Part shown: positions 1 to 11,216 of the stretch, piece after piece | How positions within the stretch are numbered: position 1 is the stretch's first letter | How the letters are laid out: each line of letters starts with the position of its first letter | Origin: Eumeta japonica | Taxonomy: Eukaryota; Arthropoda; Insecta; Lepidoptera; Psychidae | Reading direction: 5' to 3' | Length of the DNA stretch: 64,000 bases | Assembly (NCBI GenBank): GCA_005406025.1 | Contig: BGZK01000020.1 | Span: 620,001-684,000 of the forward strand | Position numbers and translations under genes: made by a program | Notes under the pieces: model-generated | What the model saw: only the letters and a program-made list of their open reading frames with translations | Told to the model about the DNA's origin: nothing | Database searches by the model: none

Positions 1-1177
1 TGCATTAAGTTATATGTGGGGTTGCAATACCAATAACCTCATATTCTCTCAATCAATATTTACTCAAATGCGTGTACCAGTCACAACCAGACACTATTGT
101 CATCAATATAATATACTTCTCAGAAATGAGGTCATATTGCTTACAGTAAATAATATAATGAACTCAAAAACATAGACAACACATGATGTACTAAATAGTT
201 TATTAAAAACAATGTGTTTACCATTAATTTCACAGTACAAATAATGAGAAATTACTTTTAAACATCTAAAGTGAGCACTTACGTTTAATCTAAATTAGTT
301 AATTTCTTAATTGGCCAAAATGATTTTCGCAAATTAAGCAATTACCTAAAGCATATATCTTAATTTGCTTTCTAATTTTCTTAATGTTTTAAATTGATTT
401 TAATAAAACAAGTATTTATATGAAGTTATTTCAAATTCTTAATACATTACCAGAAATTAATAATTTTTTTCAGTGTGAATACTTTGATAATAATTTAAAG
501 AAATTATGAAAAAAAGTAAATGCAAATACAAGAAAAAAACATATTTGATAACAACAAAATCTGATTCACATTATATAAATACAGTAGAAAAACAATTTTC
601 CAAAATCAAGAAAATATCCATAGACATTTTAGAACTTCCTGACTATACAAATTAAGACAAACTGATTAACATTATGTAAATTGTAGTTAAGAGTAGGTTT
701 AATATAACAAAACCATAATTCTGTAAAAAGCAAAGATGGTTACATGACACCTTGTAGCATCATAAAAAACTTTTCAGTCACAATAATTAAATGACCACTT
801 GGAAAACTCAAGCATTCGTATTATACATCTAAATGATACATTAAACACGCCTTGTATATATAACATTATTGATCAGTTTATAGGGTTACTAGGGAACAGT
901 ATTGATTACGCACAAATAATTATAGAAAATTAATGAGTTTATGTAAGGAAACCTTCATACATCCAAACTAACAACAAATATTGGTTGTTTTCTTCAACAC
1001 AATTGTAATAGATAAAAACTAAACAACTCAACATGTGCATTCATTTTCAATATAATGCACAAAATTAAAAGCTTGTTTAGTGAATATTGCATACTACAGC
1101 TGTATTCAGGCACTAAATATCTTTGGGTGTACATAATGATATGGTCTTCAGCCATATAAATTAGTGTACGCTATACA
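1..1177. other. 3' flank of HSBP1, no gene seen
   Basis: AT-rich sequence downstream of the HSBP1 stop codon. It probably holds the 3' UTR of that minus-strand gene: a reverse-strand AATAAA lies at 199-204, which would give a UTR of about 1 kb, but shorter forms cannot be excluded. No reading frame here looks protein-like. Confidence 0.4.
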
Positions 1178-1526
1178 TTATTTCTCATTTTCAATACCAG
1201 CTTGAGTCATAAGATCAGTAATGTTCCTCTCGAGTTCATCCACTCGCGTACCCATCTCGTCTATTCTGTTTATAATCTGGTCAGACATAGTTTGAAATTT
1301 GTCCTGCATATTTTGAAGTAAGGATTGTACCTGACAAAATACAATTAAATGGCATAACACTATTTGAAAGTTCACATTAGTAATAAATTCATAGACAGGT
1401 ACGGTAATAATACAATAAAAAACTTACATATTGTGTTACTTCTTGCATATTCTTGGGATCATTAGCTGGGGATATATATGTATTTTCCACATCTTTTGTG
1501 GGCGGTTCATTGTTAGGATCAGTCAT
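1178..1526 (-). CDS. HSBP1: Heat shock factor-binding protein 1 (HSBP1)
   Basis: Small coiled-coil protein that binds the trimerisation region of heat shock factor 1 and dampens the heat-shock response in the nucleus. Two coding exons: 1526-1428 (33 codons, start ATG at 1526-1524) and 1330-1178 (50 codons plus TAA), giving 83 residues, close to the usual 75-80. The intron is GT-AG in phase 0. Exon 2 holds the diagnostic block [14 protein letters not shown] followed by heptad-spaced [13 protein letters not shown] and [10 protein letters not shown], almost the animal HSBP1 consensus. The first 33 residues are acidic and poorly conserved, as in other members. The gene stands alone: the next gene, UPF2, is on the same strand but about 9.7 kb away. 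Confidence 0.95.
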
Positions 1527-2030
1527 ATTAAATTTAGATGATTAGTAAAACTACAACGCACAACCTCAACAAATGACGTCCAAACAAGTAATAAGAAAGA
1601 AGCTTCTTAACACAGACTAGAGGTAACCATAGATGTACTAACAGGCCTTTGTGATCAAAGAGTACATTTGTTTGTGACCTTTCTGATTCGCGATATAAGA
1701 ATCTTAACTTTAAACGTTTAGAGAGTGTTGCTAAATCGGATTTTGAAAAAAAACAATTTGAATTATTAGACAGAAATAAAAATTGACATATTTGCTATAG
1801 GTCAACATACTTAATGTGAAAACACCTTATGTTTACAATAGATAATCTAAATATTACTATCCATTGGCTGATTCTTTACACTTAAAGTAACGTCAAATGA
1901 GCCAATTTTTATGGCGGTCGTACTGTTTGTGTGCAAATCTAACAAACAGTACTCTTATATTTAAAGAAATTATATACGCATCCATATATTGATTTTCCGC
2001 TTTAAATATTGAAAAATAAAATTGGAAAGG
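1527..2030. other. Upstream region of HSBP1, no gene seen
   Basis: AT-rich DNA directly upstream of the HSBP1 start, expected to hold its promoter and 5' UTR. I see no clear TATA box or heat-shock element triplet and no protein-like frame. Confidence 0.35.
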
Positions 2031-2039
2031 TACTGTTTT

Positions 2040-3115
2040 CATCGTTTTCGTAAATCGAGTTTCCACCATATCTTGACGTTTTAGGGTCCTAGGAATCCAT
2101 TCTGACCATAGTTTACTACATTCAAAAGGAATGCACTAGACTTAGGTTTTTTAAAACGTTTAACTAATTTCATCCAGTAGATTTTGAAGAATAACATTGT
2201 TAAAGTTTTGAGATAAAAGTATTTTTTTGAAATAACTTTTGGATTAACGATCGATACCAAAATCTAAATGTTCCCCAAACAGTTGTAACGACTGCTCCAA
2301 AATGAGAAAAAAAATGATTGTTTGTGCAAGAGACATCATCGCAGTGAAAATTTAAGTGTTTTTTTTTTTATATTTTGTAAATTCTCTACTGATTTTAAAG
2401 TTTATCCAGTTGTTTTATTAAAAAACAACGTCAATCGTTGCCAAATTGATCAAAACCAGTTGCTTCGTTCAAAAGACATTGTTGGAGAAAAATTATTCGA
2501 AAAGTGCTTTTTTTAATATTTCTCGAACTACCATACCGATAGATTTTAAAATCGAATCAGCCCGTCCTCTCAATGAACAACGTCGATCATTGTAAGATGC
2601 ATCAAAATCGGTTGGCTTATCCGATAGATATTGTTAATGAAAAAAAAAAAGGTTTTTTTCAAAATAACGTGAAATTCTTGATGCGTACTCGATTATTGTT
2701 TTATCCTTAAAACACTGCCACGAACGCCTTAAACAAAAACAAAATTAAATAAAGTTTTGGAAAGATATAGTAGAAATAATAAAAAAATAGCGTTTTTTAA
2801 CCTCTCGCTATGAAAATTGTAAAGTTTTTATAAATCAGAATGATACTGTTTTCAGCCCGATTTTCGGAAACAGAGTTTTCATCAAATCTTGAACTTTTAG
2901 GTTCGTAGAAATCTATTTTAACCATTTACCAAATAATGTCTGAACGTTTTATATATCTTTGTGTATGCGTGCGTATGTGTTGAAAAAATAAAAGTGATTT
3001 TTTATATTACTCTACCCATAAATTCAAAAATCTAAGTATCTCTTCTGCTTAAAAAACAATGTAGATTGTTGCAATATGGGAAAAAAAATCCAAAATAACA
3101 TTTGAAATTCTTGAT
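2040..3115. repeat. Diverged tandem-like repeat array
   Basis: Recurring blocks in the same orientation. A block with CGTTTTCGTAAATCGAGTTT and then TTTTAGG at about 2043-2110 recurs changed at about 2855-2930 (TTTTCGGAAACAGAGTTTTC, TTTTAGG). A second block, an ACAACGTC-ATC-TTG core followed by ATCAAAA and GTTG, occurs at about 2425-2490 and 2577-2640 and weakly at about 3056. Short poly-A or poly-T runs separate the blocks. It looks like an old, diverged array or nested copies of one non-coding element; no coding frame survives. Confidence 0.5.
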
Positions 3116-5280
3116 GAATTGATGTTTGGTATAAGGTCATCTGTTTAAAAAATTGTATGGCGTGCCAAAAAACAAATAAAAATCAAGCAACATGTTCCAA
3201 AGATTAGATAAGAATAAGATAGAACAAAGAAAGCACAAACATAGCTAAAAATTAAAAAAAAAAGGGGTTATTTAAAGCATATAGATTTCTAAATTTCAAG
3301 TGCGCAAAACGTATTAAAACTGTATTTTTGAGCTCGGAAAGCTTGGAAAAGCAATAAAATCGATCTTTTAGGCATAAACTCGATAATTTACTGCTCTATT
3401 ATTTTTAACCGTTTGAGTTCGAAAGTAGTAACAAGTATCGAGGACGGCCGGAAGGGTCATCCGAGTTTTTAATTTTTGAGCCGAAAAACTTGTAGAAAAT
3501 ATTCATGAGTCAAAGAGTACAAAAACATAACAATGAATATCATAGTGGAAAGTTTCAGATGCCCTGCAGGCTCAACCGTTTTGAATTTATTTTTTGTTGT
3601 ATCGAAACGGGAATAACATTCCTTACAAATGCCGAGAATCAGTAGGAGAGTAATTTCTCTAATATCATAGATATTGTTATAGATAGGATATAACGTTAAA
3701 ACATACTGTAGATTTTCAGTTTATATAGATTTCGCTAGACGTTTTTGATAGTTTAGAATTCTGTCAATTTCAAATGCTTACTACTGAAAAATCAGATAAA
3801 ATTTAAAACTTAAAGAATATTATATAATACGTGTATTTGACATAGCTCTGCTCCTGGGCACGTAACAAACGGGCTATGGGATATATTATTTAAAATATTT
3901 ATAATTAAATTTAATTAATTACCCATTACTCCTCCTAAACTTCCAAAACTCCTACTATCTATTTAATTATGGTATTTAGATAGCAGGAGTTTTCAAACAA
4001 TGTGTTTTGGTTGTTTTCATTCTAACAATGTTAAAATAGAATTGTCATTATCAAAAAAAAACATGTACATAACGAAATTTGTAATATCCCTGAACAGAAA
4101 AAAAAAACAAAAAAAGCATTTAAAACTTTTTCATAAATAATTATATTTTATCAGGTAGCACTTTTAAAAAACGTGTTACTTGTGCAAACAAATATACAAA
4201 AACTATACCTATAATTTTTTATAATTTTATTAATAATTTCAGTAGAGCAATTCTGCGTTGATATATTTTTAAGTGTCCCTTAACCCTTACATCACTTGAA
4301 AAATTATTTTTTGTTTTATATATTTTTTTAATGTAACCATTTCTTTCTTTTAGCTAATTTATACTTTAAAATTATATTGTTACTCTGACTTAAAAAATTT
4401 GAATAAATCATATTACTATATTAACATTTATTGAGGTTAAAATATGTATGTCCCCAATTTATTAACAATTTCTTACATCTACTTATTAACTCAATTTTTA
4501 CCACAATTTACATAGCTAGACTGTGTATCAATTACACTACAAAAATTACAATCGGTTGACGGAGATTTACGCAGCAAAACTAAGTGATAAATCTAATGCA
4601 AAGATTATGCACTAGACACTTTAGAGTTTAGAGTAATATGAACATTGGGGTCTTTAGTAACATTTTAAAAAGATAATATTTTTATGTTAAATTCAATTAC
4701 ATATAGATGAACAGTTTCTTGACATTTCTTGCCGTTAATAAATTGTGGGTGGTAAAGGAGTTCTTATAGGAGAGGAATAAGTTTTAAAATTCAAAAATTT
4801 CACAAAAGTACTTGCATTTATAAATCGTGTATTTCAACTATAAGTTTTTTTTAAATATAGAACTATTAAATTAATTATATTATTTAATTTTATTCTCTAA
4901 CACTTGAAATTGTTTAATAAGTTTTTTTAAGATTCCATAAAATGGCCAGGCGCAGTTGTTTCTGTGCGTGCATTGGGACGTCATCAAATTATTTTATCTT
5001 TCTTGCCTCGTCCTAAAAAATAATGTGGTGGACCGGCGCCACCGATAGTACTGATGCCGAGTGGGTTCGTCGGGTACGATCACGTCATAATTAACCGAAC
5101 TAGTATTTTAATCAAATTGATAATTATTACAACTTTTGAAATCGAAATGAAATAAAAACTAATGTTTTTTATAAGAATGTGATCTGTAATGTCAATAATT
5201 TTTTTTTTCAATCTGTTATGATAATTTTTTTATGCTGGCCTACAAATAAGATGTATTAAAATTTAATCAGAGAAAACTTC
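3116..5280. other. AT-rich intergenic stretch, no gene seen
   Basis: No protein-like frame or RNA gene recognised. Contains the hairpin at 3945-3993 and a short GC-richer patch near 4945-5090 that ends abruptly and could be an element fragment. Confidence 0.35.
3945..3993. repeat. Hairpin, 17-bp arms
   Basis: Arm 3945-3961 (AAAACTCCTACTATCTA) pairs with 3977-3993 at 16 of 17 positions across a 15-nt loop. Confidence 0.85.
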
Positions 5281-5324
5281 GGCGCCATAAAATTTTAGAG
5301 AAAAAATGAACACAATCTCGCTTG

Positions 5325-5550
5325 TTCAACATTTAGTTCACATTCTTCAATTCCCATAGTATTGTCAGAAGCAAATGTTAAAATGACATTGAATGTAAAT
5401 CTAGTATATTTGAATGATGTCATGTGATGAAATGATGCCAAATGATGATGATGATGTAGTGAATGGTCTTGTCCAACATTTGTTTCACATTCTCAAATTT
5501 CAGTATTGACAGAAGTCAATTCAATGTCCATCAATGATGAAGGATGAATC
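5325..5550. repeat. Imperfect direct duplication
   Basis: The segment around 5325-5400 (CAACATTTAGTTCACATTCT, then a CAGTATTG-like part, CAGAAG and CAATG) recurs at about 5475-5550 with changes. The two copies flank a small ATGATG-rich run. The second copy runs into the start of the 99-codon reading frame at 5534. Confidence 0.55.
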
Positions 5551-5833
5551 TAGGACATTACGATTGAATCTAGTTACAGGTGTAAAGAATATTCCTAAAA
5601 TTAGAAATTTTCCATTATCTTATTTTAAAACAAACAAAAGAAATAATTGTAAATGTGTGTATGTAATTCACGATATAAATGTGTACCAAGTAGTAATAAA
5701 GAGTAGTAAACCAAATAGAATCAGAAAAAAAACAATTGCTACACCAGAAATTGTAGAGTACTTACCCAAACCACTAAAAATTGGTTGTGATTTTATAATT
5801 GAAAATACTATTGATGTAAATGAATTGAAATAA
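5534..5833 (+). CDS. Unrecognised 99-codon reading frame
   Basis: An open frame of 99 codons from ATG 5534 to TAA 5833 in AT-rich intergenic DNA. The product is basic in the middle and has a normal amino-acid mix (for example CKCVYVIHDINVYQVVIKSS). That is more protein-like than other frames nearby, which are rich in Phe, Leu and Ile from AT bias. A possible splice acceptor (CAAATTTCAG) lies at about 5492-5501, but the frame directly downstream of it holds a TGA at 5507. I recognise no domain, signal peptide or membrane segment. It may be a fragment of a mobile-element protein, a lineage-specific exon, or chance. Confidence 0.2.
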   Translation: MMKDESRTLRLNLVTGVKNIPKIRNFPLSYFKTNKRNNCKCVYVIHDINVYQVVIKSSKPNRIRKKTIATPEIVEYLPKPLKIGCDFIIENTIDVNELK

Positions 5834-5834
5834 T

Positions 5835-7590
5835 TTTATTATTGTTTCAACTTAGTTTAACTGTTTATTTTCTTTGTCACTCCGAAAATCACAGAGTACT
5901 TTTACGTATGTACTTATTATATATTTTCTTTACCACGTCAATAATAGTCACTCAACAATAGTTTTTTGCATCACCTTACGCTGACATTCATAAATTATTT
6001 TATACTCATAGATATTCAATTTAACTATACATATATTAATCTTGTTTAATGGCAAATCTCTTTAAAAATCATAAATTGATTTATAAATATAAGCATCGAA
6101 GGTATCTTTTAATGAGAAATTGATTTTGAAGCCGAAACATTCATGTTATGAAATCTAGTCTTGTCCATCATAAGAAATGTTGTAAATGATTCATAAGACA
6201 TAAAGAGGATTTGGTTAGAATACCAATGAGAACTCACTGTGTAATATAATATAAAGTAACCATACAAAATCCTTCTTAGCTTTACCATTTCATGATATTT
6301 TCTGATAAAACAATTTTCTAACAAATACGTGGCATACATATTTTTTGATAATGACCCAATTAGTACCAAAATGATATTCACATAGGTTCACAAAAATGGT
6401 GGATGGGCTTATCATTTAAATGTTCTCGTTGAATATACTCGAAGTATAATGTTCATCGGAAAAATCAGATATTTTTTTTACTTGCTAATGCATTGATGAA
6501 GTTGGGGAAATTACTAGTACAATTCATACATATAACATTTTTGGCTCGAAAGGAGTATTTTATAAAGACAAATATTCCCTTCGGAATATTTAACATTAAT
6601 AAAAGATGTTTTATAAAAATATACCTAACTTTGACTATTTTTCAAGTATCTCTTACATTCAAAGAAAGTTTATTAAGCTATTGCATAGCTTCTATCGCGG
6701 GCCTTGAGCGTGGAGACCGAATCCAGAAATTCCGTAACGAAAATAACCTAACACCCCCACTCCGACCGGCACAGCGGTGATACTTTTTACTTTTGCCATC
6801 TATCGATGAATAGCAGAACTTTTAATGACTTTTTTGAAATATCACGGTAGTCTCTTTAGTTCAGCAACTCGCCTCTAGGTGGCATTGGTTGTATCGTCGT
6901 TACTGCGCATGTGTAATCCCCCTCTTCGCCCCGAAATCTGGTGACTCATGCCTGCTTAGAATTTCGGCGTTAGGGCACCTCCTCAAAAAATATACTGCAT
7001 AAATAAAATAAATAAATAATTATAATTGCATAAGTTGATAAAAAATACTATGCAATAGCTTTACCGCGGCAGTCCCCGAGTGCCACACGTGTTTTTTATT
7101 ATGTTAATACAGATAGTATAGCTTAGGTTATGTTATTATTATTACATTAGCTATTCTATACAAATAAAGACATACATTACAATACATACAAAAACAGAAA
7201 TCCAAACGAAATTGACGGATTTTATTAAGTGTAAATAAGTTCTAAATAAAATAAAATTACATAATGCATGAATGTTTGTTTTGTTTTCGTAAGCATCTTG
7301 ATACCTACCCTTATAAAGTACTTATATGTCGAAAAATAATGAACGTAACATATACACACTATTAAAAATACATGTTGTGCATATTATGCACATAATTTTA
7401 TTATATTACATATTCACTACATTCGTACTTGCTGTGACTTGTTATTGCTGCGTACCTCTATAAGAGAGAAACGCTACCCACGTACCTGCATTAGCGAGAA
7501 ACTCGGGTTAGTGAGAAACCTCTATAAGCGAGAATGAGATTATGCTCCCTTGAACTCTCGCTTATCCAGGTTTGACAATTAACTAGTTTC
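5835..7590. other. Intergenic stretch with repeat patches
   Basis: Mostly AT-rich and gene-free. A GC-richer patch at about 6690-6985 contains ATTCCGTAACGAAAATAA and looks like a fragment of an interspersed element. A 99-bp repeat lies at 6992-7090. A degenerate run at about 7450-7540 repeats CCTCTATAAG-GAGAA and GCGAGAAAC motifs. Confidence 0.4.
6992..7090. repeat. 99-bp interspersed repeat, copy 1
   Basis: Identical at all but one position to 46941-47039, in the same orientation (here TACCGCGG, there TACCACGG). Both copies end in CCCCGAGTGCCACACGT. Flanking sequence does not match, so this is a repeat-element terminus, not a segmental duplication. Confidence 0.9.
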
Positions 7591-8795
7591 TCCACCACAA
7601 TGGAAAGTAATAGAAATAATACTCATCCCGAAGCCTGGGAAGGAACTCACTAATAAAAAATCCTACCGTCCTATAAGTCGGTAGGATCCTATCTAAAGTC
7701 CATGAAAAGCTCTTCATCAAGTGGATCATGGTGAAAATCACAGAGGCCAACCTAATTCTAGAGCATCAGTTTGATTTCATGTAAGGTCACAGAGCAATCG
7801 AGTAGGTTTACAGACTAGTAGAAAGAATTAATAATGCGTTTGAACAAAAATTATACATCTCAGCTGTTTTTGGACATTTCGCAAGCCTTCAACAGGTGTG
7901 GCATGATGAACTCCTCCATAAATTACTGTCAAACTTACTTTTAAACTTTTACCTATTTATAAAGTCTTACCTCAAAGAACGACACTTCTATGTAAAACAA
8001 GGTGAGTGTGACAAACCTATACAAGATCAAAGCTGGTGTCCCACAGGGCAGTATTATGGGCCCCTTACTATATCTCATATACATATATGACCTTCCATGC
8101 ACAGAAGACGTACTTACTGGCACATATGCGGATGACTGCCGTTCTTGCAGCAGCGCAACCCTTTTAGGTGCGTCATTGAAACTACAGAAAAACCTAAATA
8201 ATATTTCGGAATGACTGAAGTACTGGAGGATTAAGGCAAACGAATCAAAGTTCGTACATGTAACATTCACTCTAAGACGTGAGACATGTTCTGAAATGCA
8301 ACTTAATCAAATAAAGATCCCACAATTAGATAACATAAGGTACTTAAGTATATACCTAAACAAACGACTCACATGGACCAAACACATTTTCACTAAAAGG
8401 AAAGCCCTAGGACAGCTGCCGAAAAAATTGTATTGGTTTATGAACCACAAGCGCTGGAAAATAAGCTACTGCTCTACAAGGCCATACTTAAACGGACATG
8501 GACATAACGCTTACAACTGTGGGGTACTGCCTCAAACTACAACATTGAAATACATCAATACTTCAAGTTAAAGACTCTTCGCATGGTAAGTGACTGACCT
8601 TGGTACATAAAAAACGAGCGACCGCATCGAAAATTAATAGTAAAAACTATAAAACAGGAGATAGCAGATTCTTTGAATACATACCAAAAAAGAATGCAAA
8701 ACCACCCAAATAAATTAACAAGAAATCTAATGGTAAATCAATCTAGAACAACATTCAGAAGATTAAAGAGACGAGCGCTGCAATATCTACTTAGA
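7591..8795 (+). pseudogene. LINE reverse transcriptase, Jockey-type, broken
   Basis: Remnant of a non-LTR retrotransposon ORF2. Frames shift and stops intervene, but the order of reverse transcriptase motifs is intact: IPKPGKE then SYRPIS (about 7625-7680), LDISQAFNRVWHDELL (about 7870-7920), KAGVPQGSIMGPLLY (about 8030-8075), TYADD (the catalytic YADD box, about 8122-8140), a thumb-like region with LTWTKHI (about 8370-8390), then a C-terminal part ending near 8795. This layout is that of the Jockey/CR1 group. No endonuclease domain precedes it, so it is 5'-truncated. It cannot make an active enzyme. Confidence 0.9.
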
Positions 8796-11216
8796 TAATA
8801 GATATTAGGAAAAATATTTAGGCTTATCACTGGATATTTCACCATACAAGACTGAGAAAAAGTCATAAAATCCAGTTGAATGTGGTAGACACATCACAGG
8901 ATATAAGAGAATTTAAAAAAAATGTTGGTAAATTATTAATTTCTTTATTTTCTATCCCATATCTAACACTGACTTCAAAAGCAACAAATTATTTTAATAG
9001 GTTAAGCAGAATACAATTCGAGTTTAAACGATTTAGATCGGTTAAGTCGCTTCCAATAAATCAGCAAATATACATAAAAGAATTCATAAGTAACGAATAT
9101 AGAGCCTCCTCTCTCTGTTTGAAGTCTGCTCAAAATGTCTAACGTTCAATTTCTTCAGAGATCCTTACAAAATGACTATAAATAAAGAAGAAATTTTTAT
9201 GTGAATAAACACAATACATCAATAACAACTATTTATTGATCTTAAGCAAAATGTAACAATTATGTGCAATAATAGAAAATGGAATTAATGATTTTTTAAA
9301 AACCCACATATTACATTATTTTCTGATTTTTGTTTATATTATTTCAAATTGTTCATATAACAATGTGACAATTCATGTAAAATATCCTCAGATAAATTAT
9401 TATTTAAGGCAAAATTACAATAGTTAATTGGGTGATGATTTAAAAAAAAAATCAAGTATTATAATATTTAGTGTTACTGAACGTTTTTCAATGATTAACA
9501 TTGTCATTTAATTGAGATTAGGTACATCGCTTTTTTTTTCATCATGTTTGTGGTATGCATTTGATGTGGAATCACATTTTATTCATATGGTATCAATTTA
9601 TGTGTCAGAGGTCACGGTCACGAAACATGTTCTGAAAAAACTATTATCACTCTCTTTAAGCTACACTTATATAAACACAAACGTAATCTCATAGATGGTG
9701 GCCCAAATATAATACATAAGAACAAAAAATTATGAACATTATTATTTCCAAACAGAAGTAATGAATTTAATTCTTTTGAAAAAAGGAATAAAAAAAACAA
9801 CAAATTTGGCAGAAGCTAGCTTAGCTTAAATTCGACGTGAAGAATTTTCTTATGACAATAATCAGCAAGTGGAATGTGAATTCTGAAATAAATCAAAGAA
9901 TATCTCAATTTATCATTTGGCACACAAGCTATTGGCGTAAAAAGCGCAAATTAAAACGTATTGGTTTAAATGTGAATTAAATGCATTAAGTTTAGCAGCT
10001 TAATGGTTTATTTGCACTATGTATACATAAACCATTATGCTGCTAAACTTAATGATTTATATGCACAGTGCAAAAATGTTATTAAAATTGAAAGAGATTA
10101 CAGAAAAGAGTAGATCCAACCAATTTAGAATATTATGTAGAGCTATATGCAGAACTTACATCCTCAGTCATGTTCAGAAAACTTAACTAGAAAAAAAAGT
10201 CAATGCCATGAGAACCAGGTAAAAAATGGTCATAAAGACTCTTAACAAATATTTGTATCATAATGTAACAATTCATACAAAACATTTACACAATATTTTT
10301 GATGGGAATGTAGGTAAGACAAAAACAATACAGCATCAAGTTTTTTTGTAGGTCCTTTGACTCTTAGGAAATTCTTCGCTATTAATAAATATCCTATTCG
10401 AACTATGCTATAGAAAAGCGACCAGTGGGATAGATTTTAAAAAATTCTTTCTATTGAGTTACTTGATAGATTGTTAAAAATGTGAAAAAAGACCAAAAGC
10501 ATAAGGTTTAATGCACCCACTCCTATGCACCTATTTTATTAAAGATAAGGAAAGCTTTCAATAATAGTAAACAATACCAATATAATTGAAATGTTATGTA
10601 TCATAGAAACACATTTAAATCTTAAGAGAAGCTCCAATATATTTTTGCCATGTACTGTTGACAAAACGTACATAGAGGATTATGGCCCTTCTCATTTTAG
10701 TAAAAATATTGTAAAGCCTTTTCAATATACCTAAGTACAATAAAAACGTATTTAAGCAAAGATCATGGTTCAGCCAACAGGTGATGTTAAAATACTTGCA
10801 GATTGTGACTAAATATTAATATTGATTTATGAAGAATAACCGCATGTTATTAGAAGTGAATTAAACAAAATTTATAGTTTTATTGATCTAATAGTTGTTT
10901 TTATTCACCTTTGCTGATATTTATAGTTCCCAAAGTCTCGTATTATTGATTACTCAAACCATAACAGTAATCAATTAAATGTTAGATATACTAATATGCA
11001 TGGGTATATCTAATATAATTATAGGCAAAAGATAGATATTACAAAATACTTTTCAGCTATCCTAGGTATTAAATTAATTTCTCTTGATTTCTGATAAATT
11101 TTTAATATGCAATATGTGGGATTTCAAAAATCATTGATTCAATCATGTAATCAGAGTAATGAAAATGATAATAGAACAGTATCAGCAGGAACATACTGCT
11201 TCAAAAATCGATTTAT
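8796..11216. other. Intergenic stretch between LINE relic and UPF2
   Basis: AT-rich. An 88-codon open frame at 8876-9142 (+) just after the LINE relic is unrecognised and may belong to the inserted element. A long hairpin sits at 9984-10054. Reverse-strand AATAAA motifs at 10879-10884 and 11212-11217 are candidate UPF2 polyadenylation signals. Nothing else is supported. Confidence 0.4.
9984..10054. repeat. Hairpin, 27-bp arms
   Basis: Arm 9984-10010 (begins CATTAAGTTTAGCAGC) pairs with 10028-10054 at 26 of 27 positions over a 17-nt loop. It may be a small fold-back element or a template-switch palindrome. Confidence 0.9.

Noticed and set aside
6109..6381. 90-codon open frame on the minus strand
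   Set aside because: Composition rich in Tyr, Phe, Ile and Met as expected from AT bias; no family recognised and no splice context.
8876..9142. 88-codon open frame on the plus strand after the LINE relic
   Set aside because: No recognised motif. May be part of the LINE or chance, so it is not listed as a gene.
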